Assembly: GCA_030434875.1 (NCBI GenBank)
Contig: JAUISW010000001.1
Span: forward strand, 3,049,501-3,113,500
Direction: 5' to 3'
DNA from: Lachnospiraceae bacterium C1.1
GTDB lineage: Bacteria > Bacillota > Clostridia > Lachnospirales > Lachnospiraceae
DNA: 64,000 bases
Shown here: in pieces, positions 42,064 through 51,400 of the stretch
How the letters are laid out: every line of letters starts with the position of its first letter
Numbering within the stretch: position 1 is the first letter of the stretch
Made by a program: the position numbers and the translations under genes
Notes under the pieces: model-generated
Database searches by the model: none
What the model was told of the DNA's origin: nothing
The model's input: the letters and a program-made list of their open reading frames with translations, nothing else

Positions 42064-43665
42064 TCACATACCACGACCTCTTGCTTTTCTCACAGGATTA
42101 TTTGGTTTTGAAACCCTTTGCTGCGCCTCTCTGGTGCGGCTTAAAGCCTCATCTCTTCTTCTCTTTGCTTCCGCAAGTTTTTTTGCAGCCGCATCAAGTT
42201 TAGCCTTATCCTCCCGTGCCTTAGCCGGATCTATTCCCTTTAATTCATCTTTTGCATTCTTTATCTTTTCTTTCAGCTGTTCTACCTCTTTATCACGATT
42301 ATTTTGAGCATACTTACGTGCTTCGATCTTTGCCTGCTTTTCGCTCAGTCTCTTATACGGCTCTATATACTTAAGCTTTTCGATCCTGCCATTCTCATCG
42401 AGACGACGGCGGAACTCTGTAGCGGCCTGCGCAGCGGCAGCTGTATGCGGATTACGTTCCTGCTGTGGGTTCTGTTCTTCCTTACTGCGAACTTCCTTTA
42501 AGAAATCTTCAGCCGCATTATAAACCTTTATATTTTCAGCCGCATTGAAACCATCTCCGCCATCGATCGTTTTTTCATATAGTCCGATCAAAGCTGTCCG
42601 GAATTTTTCTGCAGCGGGATCAAGCCCTTTGTTATCCTTCTTCATATCCTCAAGATTGCCAACTGCTACTGCAAGTTCATCTCTTGAAAACCATCTGATA
42701 TCCTTAACGGCAAAATCATTAGATTCCTTATTATTTTGTCTTGCATCCATCCTGTATGCAGATCTTGTTATAATGTCTCTTTCACTGTCTAATTTCCCTG
42801 TCAGTCCGGCCTCTGCTATCTCTTTATTCAGTTCTCTCTCATCATTTTCAATATTTTTATCTTTTTGAGCCTTTATATCACCGATAGCGTCATTATATCT
42901 GTCCATTTCATCACTGGCTCTTACGAAAGTTTCTACCTGCTTTCCTGCTCTTTGCACCAACTCATCATTTTCAGCTTTTGCCTCTTTGTAAGCTCTGTTT
43001 GCATCCTGTAACTCCTGCTGATTTTTAATCAGATCGTCAGGCTGCTCTTTTTCAGACTGAACTTTGTTCGGCTGTTCAGGCTGAATTTCAGGCTTTATTT
43101 CAGGCTGAGTATTGGACATCTGCATGTTTGGCATCTGCATCTGTCGCTGCAGCTGCATCTGCATGCTCTGCATCATCCCTGCCATCATGTATTGTGCGCT
43201 CTGCATCGCAAAATTCATGATCATATTCTGCATATTATTCATATCAGACATCTGCATAGCCGGCATTTGCATAGTCGGTATCTGCATATTTGGCATCTGC
43301 ATGTTTGGCATCTGCATGTTTGGCATCTGCATATTTGGCATCTGCATATTTGGCATCTGCATGTTTGGCATCTGCATGTTTGACATCTGCTTATTTGGCA
43401 TCTGAGGATTGACAGGCTGCTGAGAAAGTTTCATTGCCTGCATCTGCATATTCTGCATTCCCTGAAACATCTGCATCATATTCTGCATCATCGCCTGCAT
43501 CTGCTTCATAGGATCATCCTTCTCGTTATCCGCAGTCGGAATGCCCATGCCTTTTTTCATACCCTCAGAAAATTGCTTGACCATTTCGATCAAGGTATCA
43601 AGCAGATACTCAACAGGATTCTCTGATAGTCTTTCAACGTCCTTGTCTCTATTATCGTTGCCCAT
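42064..43665 (-). CDS. Met-rich repeat protein with coiled coils, candidate substrate or adaptor
   Basis: 533 residues. Residues about 50-185 are extraordinarily rich in Met and Gln, with about ten MQMPN pentapeptides in tandem, an amphipathic, sticky region. From about 215 on the protein is helical and charged. The part near 325-440 (RWFSRDELAVAVGNLEDMKK ... KVYNAAEDFLKEVRSKEEQ ... AAAAQAATEFRRRL) shows weak likeness to the shared region of the 482- and 1541-residue proteins. The C-terminus is very basic (KPNNPVRKARGRGM), as in many T4SS substrates. It has its own 28-nt motif upstream and a GAGGTAAG ribosome site. Not recognised as a known family. Confidence 0.6.
   Translation of the reverse strand: MGNDNRDKDVERLSENPVEYLLDTLIEMVKQFSEGMKKGMGIPTADNEKDDPMKQMQAMMQNMMQMFQGMQNMQMQAMKLSQQPVNPQMPNKQMSNMQMPNMQMPNMQMPNMQMPNMQMPNMQMPNMQIPTMQMPAMQMSDMNNMQNMIMNFAMQSAQYMMAGMMQSMQMQLQRQMQMPNMQMSNTQPEIKPEIQPEQPNKVQSEKEQPDDLIKNQQELQDANRAYKEAKAENDELVQRAGKQVETFVRASDEMDRYNDAIGDIKAQKDKNIENDERELNKEIAEAGLTGKLDSERDIITRSAYRMDARQNNKESNDFAVKDIRWFSRDELAVAVGNLEDMKKDNKGLDPAAEKFRTALIGLYEKTIDGGDGFNAAENIKVYNAAEDFLKEVRSKEEQNPQQERNPHTAAAAQAATEFRRRLDENGRIEKLKYIEPYKRLSEKQAKIEARKYAQNNRDKEVEQLKEKIKNAKDELKGIDPAKAREDKAKLDAAAKKLAEAKRRRDEALSRTREAQQRVSKPNNPVRKARGRGM
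43250..43405. repeat. 15-bp tandem repeats coding MQMPN units
   Basis: About ten copies of a 15-bp unit (plus-strand TTTGGCATCTGCATG and variants) in frame within the Met-rich protein gene. Six central copies encode identical NMQMP units; the outer ones have decayed. Confidence 0.9.
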
Positions 43666-43729
43666 AGAACTTACCTCAAAACAATTAGTTTGCTTTATAT
43701 ATGCATAACTCTCATTAGTTTATATTTAT

Positions 43730-43757
43730 ATATACTGTTTTCCTCAAAAAGTAAGCC
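43730..43757 (-). promoter_or_regulatory. Island promoter motif, site 4 (Met-rich protein/VirD4/VirB unit)
   Basis: Minus strand: GGCTTACTTTT, 10 nt, AGTATAT. Starts 5 nt after the stop of the phosphatase gene and ends 65 nt before ATG 43665. The TGTATAT half has A in the first place; spacing is unchanged. Confidence 0.68.
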
Positions 43758-43761
43758 TATA

Positions 43762-46014
43762 TCATCCCTTGTATCTGAGAATAGTCATTGTCAGATCATC
43801 AAACTGAGGTGCTTCCCCCACAAATTCATTGACATAGCCGCGGATTCTTTTATGCATCGTCTCAAGACTTTCTTCATCTTTGATCTTATTCAAAGCTTCA
43901 AGCATACGGTCGATTCCAAATAGTTCCTCATCCGCATTGGTAGCTTCCGGTATGCCGTCAGTATAAAGGAAGAGGAGATCCCCCTTATTTAAGTCCAGCG
44001 TGCATTCTTCAAAATCCACATCTTCAAATGTTCCAAGTCCAGGACCATGTATATCCTTTACAAGTGTAAAGCTTCCGCCCTCCGGGCAGATTGCGGGATA
44101 TTCATGACCTCCGCTTGCAGATACAAGATGTCCTGTAGAGATAGTCATTATACCCAGCCAGACGGTAACAAACATATCCTCATCATTTCCCTCACAGAGT
44201 CTGTTATTCACGTCATAGAGAATTTCTCCCGGGCCGGCAAACTGCCCCGAAAGGGTCACATTCTTTATGATAGTCTTTGCAATGACCATAAACAGTGCTG
44301 CCGGGACTCCTTTTCCTGAAACATCCGCTATCACGACTGCAAGATGGTCATCATCTATCAGGAAGAAATCATAAAAGTCTCCTCCCACTTCCTTAGCCGG
44401 ATCCATTGTTGAATAAATATCAAATTCGCTCTTTTCAGGAAATGCCGGAAATAATTTTGGCAGCATATCAGACTGTATTTTTGTTGCAACAGAAAGCTCC
44501 GTATCGATTCTTTCCTTTTCTGCCGTAACCCTTTGCAGAGAACGTACCGTGGTCACAATATTGATCTCAAGATCCTGCATCGTCACCCATAGATCTTCTA
44601 TTTCATCACCTGTATAAAGGTCAAGCTTACCGAAATAGTCCGGAGCATGCTCCAGCATCATTCCTTCTCTTTCAATGAATTTAATTCCCGCATCCTTAAG
44701 CTGTAAAATAGGTCTCACAAGTCTTTCCGAATGCTTGAATGAAACTATCATAGACAAAAATACGAGCACTATCGCTATCAGTATGATCACATACTGCGCA
44801 CGCTTCGCCATCCTGTCATTTGCAGCCATTGCTTTGTCCGTAATATCATCTACCTGACTGACAAGCGCATTTGCAGGTTTTTCAAGTGCTTCCTCTGATA
44901 TTCCGAGAAGCAAAGTCCAGCCTACAGTCTTAAGCGGAGCATAGGCAATATATACAGGCTCGTCATTTACTGTCAGTTTCTCGCATCCCTTTCCACCATG
45001 AAGCGCATTTTCGATAAATTCAACCAATTCAATATTTGAGCTGTTCAGAACACTTCCTCTGTTCGATTTATTTATCGAAAGCTCTCCTGTCTTCATCTGT
45101 GAATAAACGACGTTACCCGTCTCATTTATGAGGCATATATAGCTGTCAGCACTCAGATCCATTTTTTCTATCATTTCTTCCATGTCGGATAAGAGCCTTG
45201 AACCTCCGCATACAGCCTTTAGCTCCCCATTTATAAATACCGGAACTCCTATCATTACTTCCATGGAATCATTAAAATAATCATAATTAGTCGGTGCAAA
45301 AAATGTTGTTCCATTCAATGCTGCCCCTACATAATAAGGTCTCCTCTGAGCTTCAAAATAAATAGCGTTTCCATCCTCATCCAGCTTCTGCTCGGGATGC
45401 CTGTCCATATATAAAGTCGCACCCTCAGGAAGAGCTATGAGACAGTCATTCATCGTTTCGTATTTTTCAACAATATTTCTCATACCCGGCTGCAGGTTTC
45501 CGATCTGCCTTATCATTTTCAGCATATCTTTATCGGATCTGTCCGCATTCCTTGAAAATAGCAGCTGACCTACGCATTTGCCTTTCTCTGCCTGCTCGGG
45601 CCGCAGCACTTCTGTCTCACCATAGTTTTCAGGATGCTCCATGACATCCTGCACATTGACAGCCAAGAGCTCCATAGTATGCTTCATATTGCGAAATTCA
45701 TTATCAATTATTTCCGCATCCGACTCAACATACTTCTGAAAAGTACCGGTCGACACATCACGCATTGTATCTGTCATAGTATCCGCTATGACCTTATCCT
45801 GCTCTGATGCCGAATCAGCTATGATCGTGGCAAAACTTACGAACTGAACCACACCCAGTATGGCAAAAATAAGCACAGCCGCAGCTACAAGGGACACACC
45901 CATGATAAAGACCTTGATCTTCAGACCTCTCTTTTTGTGAGAACCTGAATCTTTAAGCCATCCCTCTTCGCTGATCCTTTTGTTCAGTTCTTCAAGTTTT
46001 ATATTATCCTGCAT
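43762..46014 (-). CDS. SpoIIE-type PP2C phosphatase with extracellular sensor domain
   Basis: 750 residues from ATG 46014, chosen because AAAGGA lies 7 nt upstream (open frame to 46074). Membrane helix at about 40-60, a long extracellular dCache-like sensor (about 70-390; PYYVGAALNGTTFFAPTNYDY, IGVPVFINGELKAVCGGSR), a second helix, HAMP (RLVRPILQLKDAGIKFIE, about 435), a linker coil, and a PP2C/SpoIIE domain (about 510-750) with the metal-binding GGDFYDFF, IADVSGKGVPAALFM, and LFLYTDGIPEATNADEE. It should dephosphorylate a SpoIIAA-like protein, and one is encoded at 29110. The outside sensor means the island is probably switched by an extracellular signal. Confidence 0.88.
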   Translation of the reverse strand: MQDNIKLEELNKRISEEGWLKDSGSHKKRGLKIKVFIMGVSLVAAAVLIFAILGVVQFVSFATIIADSASEQDKVIADTMTDTMRDVSTGTFQKYVESDAEIIDNEFRNMKHTMELLAVNVQDVMEHPENYGETEVLRPEQAEKGKCVGQLLFSRNADRSDKDMLKMIRQIGNLQPGMRNIVEKYETMNDCLIALPEGATLYMDRHPEQKLDEDGNAIYFEAQRRPYYVGAALNGTTFFAPTNYDYFNDSMEVMIGVPVFINGELKAVCGGSRLLSDMEEMIEKMDLSADSYICLINETGNVVYSQMKTGELSINKSNRGSVLNSSNIELVEFIENALHGGKGCEKLTVNDEPVYIAYAPLKTVGWTLLLGISEEALEKPANALVSQVDDITDKAMAANDRMAKRAQYVIILIAIVLVFLSMIVSFKHSERLVRPILQLKDAGIKFIEREGMMLEHAPDYFGKLDLYTGDEIEDLWVTMQDLEINIVTTVRSLQRVTAEKERIDTELSVATKIQSDMLPKLFPAFPEKSEFDIYSTMDPAKEVGGDFYDFFLIDDDHLAVVIADVSGKGVPAALFMVIAKTIIKNVTLSGQFAGPGEILYDVNNRLCEGNDEDMFVTVWLGIMTISTGHLVSASGGHEYPAICPEGGSFTLVKDIHGPGLGTFEDVDFEECTLDLNKGDLLFLYTDGIPEATNADEELFGIDRMLEALNKIKDEESLETMHKRIRGYVNEFVGEAPQFDDLTMTILRYKG

Positions 46015-46025
46015 ATAACATTCCT

Positions 46026-47714
46026 TTATTTTAACGTGATACCCTTTAATGGTATATCGTTCCATCCGGCCCAATATGGTGTAAGGCTATTGATCCTATC
46101 GCCCTTTACAAATATGTGCTTTGATGCAAAAAACGGTACCCATACCGCATCATCTATGACAAGTTTTTTCTCTATGTCATTATATTCAGAAATCCTCTGT
46201 CCAAAATCTAAAATATTTCTTGCCTTTATTATCCTGTTAATAGTCTCTTCATCAGCATAATTGCTCGAATATTTCTTTGTGATATCCGTCGAACCAAATA
46301 TTGTGTAGAAAAAATTATCCGGATCATTATAATCGGCAAGCCACTGAAACTGGTATGCCATGATCTGTCCGTTTCGCCTCATATAAAGACGACTGTCCTG
46401 GTCATATACGACCGTAACGGCATTTAAGCCTACAGCATTCAGGTCTTCCTGAATAAGTGCCGTAAACTCCTGAATGGCTGTATCTGCCGTTGATGATACT
46501 GCAAGTTCTATCGTATCCCCGCGTCTGATCCCCGCTTCTTTCAATAGATCTTTTGCCTTTTGGGGATCATATTCAAGCCAGCCCTGCATTTCTTCTGAAT
46601 ATCCGGTAAGTCCTTTTGGTACGATACCATCTGTGATTACGGCATAGCCTCCATACACTTCATCAATTATCCTTTGACGATTGATGGCATATTGTATCGC
46701 TCTTCTTACCCGTACATCATTAAGTGGTTCTATGGCGGTATTGAGCATGAGACTTATTATATCTACATTATCTTTAGCTATAAGTCTGTCACTGTATTCG
46801 TCATTTTCAGTATAATAATTTGCAGCCCCCGGATTCAGAAAATCAAGATCGAGAATATCAATATTTCCATTCCTGAATTCCCTGTCCATTACCGCAGATA
46901 CCATGACGGTTACTTCAGCCTTTTTTACAGATGGCTTTTCACCATGATAAAGTGGATTTATTTCCAGTCTGCAGAATTTTTCGTTGTTTTCTGTTATGAT
47001 ATAGGGACCTGTGCCGATTATATAGCGGATATCCGTACCATAAGCATCACCTGCTGCAATAACACTTTTTTTACTGAGTATTGAGCATGCAGGAGTACCA
47101 AGCATGCTTATGAAACTTGGGAACGGCTCTTTTAATGATATGTCGATATGATAGTCGTCTATAACTTTTATTCCGCTAAGACCTGCGGCTTCACCCTTTT
47201 GAAGCTCTTCAGCTCCTTCGATCATGTCTGCGTATGCGATCTGCTCACTGTCGGGAACCGTGAGAAGACGCGTCAGAGAAAATTCCACATCCTCTGCCGT
47301 AAACGGTGTTCCATCAGAAAAACACACATCATCTCTCAGTGTAAAAGAGTAGGTTTTACCATCATCCGATACTTTCCACTCTCTTGCCAGAGACGGCACA
47401 ATACTGCTGACTCCATCATCAGTTTGCTCTATCTCTGCCAGTCTCTCAAAAACATTAAGCGCTATAAAATAATTGTCAGCATTCCTGGCAATATCCATAT
47501 TTCCCTGTCCGATATCCGCTGCAAGACGAACAAGCCCCTCCTCGACGTCCGTATTAACATTGTCTCCAGAAAGGCTATGTTCGTCATGGTCTTTATCTGC
47601 CGATGTTTCATCAGCCAGGTTATTTTTTCTCAAGGCATTCGTTATATATACAACTGCAAGCAATAATAGTACAATTATCGCAGTAATACAAAATATCTTT
47701 TTATGTTTTTTCAT
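46026..47714 (-). CDS. Peptide-type solute-binding protein, family 5, membrane anchored
   Basis: 562 residues if ATG 47714 is used; the frame extends to 47759 and a GTG between the two is closer to the GGGGA site, so the start is uncertain. An N-terminal membrane helix (KIFCITAIIVLLLLAVVYI) without a lipobox is followed by an SBP family 5 (OppA-like) domain: VPSLAREWKVSDDGKTYSFTLRDDVCFSDGTPFTAEDV, SLMLNTAIEPLNDVRVRRAIQYAINRQRII, and YQFQWLADYNDPDNFF. No Opp permease is present. It precedes the SpoIIE-type phosphatase by 11 bp, so it may present a peptide signal to that sensor rather than feed import. Confidence 0.82.
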   Translation of the reverse strand: MKKHKKIFCITAIIVLLLLAVVYITNALRKNNLADETSADKDHDEHSLSGDNVNTDVEEGLVRLAADIGQGNMDIARNADNYFIALNVFERLAEIEQTDDGVSSIVPSLAREWKVSDDGKTYSFTLRDDVCFSDGTPFTAEDVEFSLTRLLTVPDSEQIAYADMIEGAEELQKGEAAGLSGIKVIDDYHIDISLKEPFPSFISMLGTPACSILSKKSVIAAGDAYGTDIRYIIGTGPYIITENNEKFCRLEINPLYHGEKPSVKKAEVTVMVSAVMDREFRNGNIDILDLDFLNPGAANYYTENDEYSDRLIAKDNVDIISLMLNTAIEPLNDVRVRRAIQYAINRQRIIDEVYGGYAVITDGIVPKGLTGYSEEMQGWLEYDPQKAKDLLKEAGIRRGDTIELAVSSTADTAIQEFTALIQEDLNAVGLNAVTVVYDQDSRLYMRRNGQIMAYQFQWLADYNDPDNFFYTIFGSTDITKKYSSNYADEETINRIIKARNILDFGQRISEYNDIEKKLVIDDAVWVPFFASKHIFVKGDRINSLTPYWAGWNDIPLKGITLK

Positions 47715-47740
47715 ATTTGCACTTATCACTCCCCACATAT

Positions 47741-47768
47741 ATATACAAATAAAACTCAAAAATCAGCC
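47741..47768 (-). promoter_or_regulatory. Island promoter motif, site 5 (binding protein/phosphatase unit)
   Basis: Minus strand: GGCTGATTTTT, 10 nt, TGTATAT. It lies between the 214-residue membrane protein gene and the binding-protein gene, 27-55 nt upstream of the latter. Confidence 0.7.
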
Positions 47769-47794
47769 TGCAGTACTAAATATTGTCATCTCTT

Positions 47795-48439
47795 TTAATC
47801 TTTAGTTCCCTGTATGCCGACCCCTGCCATTGATAAAAATATTTTTACTCCAAGCCATATTATGGAAGATGAGGCCGGAAGCAGCAGTTTATAAGGAAAC
47901 AGAGGTATAAGCCCCAACAGATTGTTTACTGCAGCAAAGCCGCCAACTACCGCGGTTATGCATACTACTACCATCCGGCTCATGCCTACTGCCATCTTTG
48001 CCACTATCAGTGCTGCAGCAAATGAAATTACCGAAATGATCAGCATACTGATATACGGTCCGAAATTGCTCAGCTTGTCCATAAAATAAGGTTCTAAATA
48101 TACCGGCAGATTTTCCTGGCCAAACTGAAAGACCACAATGAAGATTCCGGCAAGGTAGACCTTGTAGGAAAGCGCTCCGCCTATCAGTCCCAAAAAGACC
48201 TCTCCCATCAGGAGCTGTTCACCCGACCATCCCAATGCAGTGAATACTATCAATCCTACCCTGTAACCAAAGATAAACCCAAAGGCCATCAAAAACATTT
48301 TGTAAAATCTGAATCCCTCAAGACAGCAATCCCCGGCAATTATTATGCCAACGACATAGAATAACGGTCCTTTTGAAAAATCCAAATATGCAAACATATC
48401 GATAAAGCTGTCAATAGCCGCTCTCCATTCCTCCGACAT
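47795..48439 (-). CDS. Multi-pass membrane protein, TM198/DUF4203-like
   Basis: 214 residues with about six to eight hydrophobic segments (LFYVVGIIIAGDCCLEGFRFYKMFLMAFGFIFGYRVGLIVF ..., IGGALSYKVYLAGIFIVVFQFG, MVVVCITAVVGGFAAVNNLLGLIPLF). The GxRxYKxxLxxxGFxxGY stretch followed by glycine-rich helices resembles DUF4203/TMEM198 proteins of unknown function. AGGAGG site before ATG 48439. It follows the giant protein gene by about 25 bp and probably shares its promoter motif (site 6). Possibly an anchor or extra channel component. Confidence 0.55.
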   Translation of the reverse strand: MSEEWRAAIDSFIDMFAYLDFSKGPLFYVVGIIIAGDCCLEGFRFYKMFLMAFGFIFGYRVGLIVFTALGWSGEQLLMGEVFLGLIGGALSYKVYLAGIFIVVFQFGQENLPVYLEPYFMDKLSNFGPYISMLIISVISFAAALIVAKMAVGMSRMVVVCITAVVGGFAAVNNLLGLIPLFPYKLLLPASSSIIWLGVKIFLSMAGVGIQGTKD

Positions 48440-48464
48440 AAGTACATCCTCCTGTTTCGCCGCC

Positions 48465-51400
48465 TTAATTATTTCTCCTGTGCACAGGTACCTCCGGCCG
48501 GCTTTCCCTATTAGCGTTCATGTTTTGTCCATTTCTGGCTTCAGCACGCTTTTGTGCCGCCGCTGCCAGATCCGCCTTCTTCTTGTTAAGCGCTTTTCGC
48601 CCTCCAAGATCAAGACCGTGTTCTGCTTCAAGTGAGACCAGATTTACGCTCCTGACCTTGTTGTTCCCGTTTCTTCTCATATTCAGGTCTGCGATGTAAT
48701 TGTGAGCACCCTTCGGATCTACAACACCAAAGGCAAGCACTGCCTTGTCAAAAATCTTGCTTTTCTCGTTTTCATTGCTTTCAAGATAGCTCTTTATCTG
48801 TGCTACGGCATTGTTACGGACATTGATAAGTTCTTTCTTTGCCCGGGCCAGTTGGTTTTCTTCCATGCCATTTTCTAAAATCCTGTTCAGATCCTGCCTG
48901 TACTGATCAAGAATCGGAAGCTTTGCTCTGAAATTGAGATCCTCTGCCATATTATCTGCAGTTCCCGCAAGCTTATTGATATTGTCAAACTCAGCCTTCA
49001 ATCTGTCCTTCTCTGTATAGGCCGCATCCTGCCGCAATCTGATTACTTCTTTCACGAGACCTTTCTGTCCGTAGCTATCTGTCTTCAGATACCAGTACTG
49101 CCTTCCCACAGCCGTAACATCTCTTAAGAAACCACCATCCGCCATCTGCCTGTGCATGAAATTCGTGAATTCATGTACATTGTGGAATGATGTATTTGCT
49201 GCTTTCTCACCATGAAGTCCTGCGATATTCATTTCAGAAAATTTCGCTTTAGCCCATGCCGGATCAAGCTCATTTGCCAGCGTGAACATGATGTTAAAAC
49301 GAGTGTTATCAAAATCATTTTTCGAGTGCTTATGGATCCTGTCATACTTAGGATCTGTAAGCCAGGTCTTCACATCCTCTTTAAGCTTCTCTTTATCTCC
49401 CGCTGTCGCCGTACCATTCTGAAGTTTCTTTAAGCCCTCTTTCACAGTCTTGTACTGCTTTGAGTCAAAATGGAAGAAAGAATCCGATGCGTTCAGCATA
49501 TCATACACTGCATTTATCGCCTTTTCATGAGTAAGCGCAGTCTTTGCGCAAAGAGTCGTTTCTTTCCCCTGCTTTACAGCCTCTATATTCCTCGCAAGGC
49601 TTCCCATTCCGGAATTCAGATAGATATCCGCTTTCTCCACAAACGCAGCATCTATCCTCATAAAGTCCTGCTTCGGAGGCTCCGAATGAGTATCCGCAAG
49701 ATGTCTTAATTCGTTATAGACTATCGGATCCGCTATATTCTTTATTTCGTCAAGCGAATGGCGTCCCTTATCCGCCACCTCGATCTCAGCTTCCTTTTGG
49801 GCGAGTCGTATCTCATATTCAAGCGGCATACCACCCTTATCATTCCTGTGGTTCACATTATTCAGATTGCCTGCAGCATTATCTATTGCAGCTTTAGTAT
49901 CATCAGACAGCGCTCCATGACCATCAAGCCACTCCTTTTGAGCTTCAATTTCTTTTATCCTGTCTGCAATCTCACCAAAAAGTTCTGCTCTCTTTGCCGG
50001 ATCCTTCTCATAAGGCTTTCCAAATACCTTATCGTTTAATAGCTGCTTAATTTCCTTTAAATTATCTGCATATTTCTTTGTCGTATCTCCACCGGCCTCA
50101 ACTGCCGCAATATGCTTGTCGGTCTTTTCAGCTACATTAGCCAAATGACTGTATAGTCCAAGTTCGCTTAAGGGCCAGCCGTTCTGCACGGCCTGCCTTC
50201 TACCGGGGATAAAATGCAAAGGCCCGATCATGCCTCTGGCGCCGCTAACAGAATCCTCAAAGGATTTCTTTGCCTCAGACTGTCCTCTGAGAAATCTCAT
50301 ATTATTGTCTGCAAAGGATGGATCTGCTTCCTGTTTTGCCTTCAGATCACCGAGTACCGTCTCAAGAGTCTTATAGCGTTCATCCACACGGTTCCAGTAT
50401 TCTCTCTCCTTTTCAGGTGTCAGAGGACCTTTCTGCCTGTCAGAGAGATATTCCGACCAGATTTCCTTAAGTTCACATTCAGCTTTAAAAGCTTTGTGAA
50501 TAGGAAAAATATCCTTTTTTTCTTCCATCTCATCAAAGGTGAAATCCTTGGTCTGCCCCGGTATTATCGGATTATTCGCCCTGTCAATGAAAAGCCCGGT
50601 CGGATTACGCAGATTCGCCTGAACTATCTTTATCACGGGATCCATGGAATCAACCTTCATCGTTGAAGTTCCTCTTAGGACATTCTTTATCATATTTTGA
50701 AAAGGCTTAAGGATAGCTGCGGATACCTCATGCCCTTTAGCCATCATGAGTTCGTCTGCCCGGTCAAGTCCTTTATCCACCATTTGAAGTACAGGCTTAA
50801 TCTTTTCAGCATAAGAAGCACTGATAAGTCCTCCACTGATATTAAATAAACGGGTATAGGAGGTTTCCATCTGCTTCTTTTCCTCTTCGCTAAGATTTTC
50901 TTTAGCGAATAATTTATCATTACGCCGAAATCCCTGTACTTCCGCTGTGATTGGCATCAAAAGTCCTGTTATGCAGCGTCCGATTTCCTCTCTTTGCTGC
51001 ATATCGTTCAGTTCTCCCGGAGACACAAGTACCTTGTTCAGCCGATCCATATACTCATTTTGTCTGTCAAAGCCCGTACCCTCACCGACTTTTCTGAAAG
51101 CCTCATCTGTTGCATTATCCAGATCCTTGTCTTTAATCTCAGGTGAAATTGTCGGGATCAGATAAGTAAATTGGCTCACGAGATCTACTAATTCCGTGAA
51201 TCCGATATTGGAGGTATTTTTCTGAGGCAGTGATATGATCCTTGACCTGACCTCATTCTCTACATCATTTAAGAGCTTATGATCAGCAGAAACCCTGTAC
51301 GGAGAATCCGGGTGCGTAAGGATATCGATGGCCTTCAGATCATCTCTCTCTCTGCCCTGCACGGCCGGATAACTATTCCAGGCTTCTTCACCGATACATT

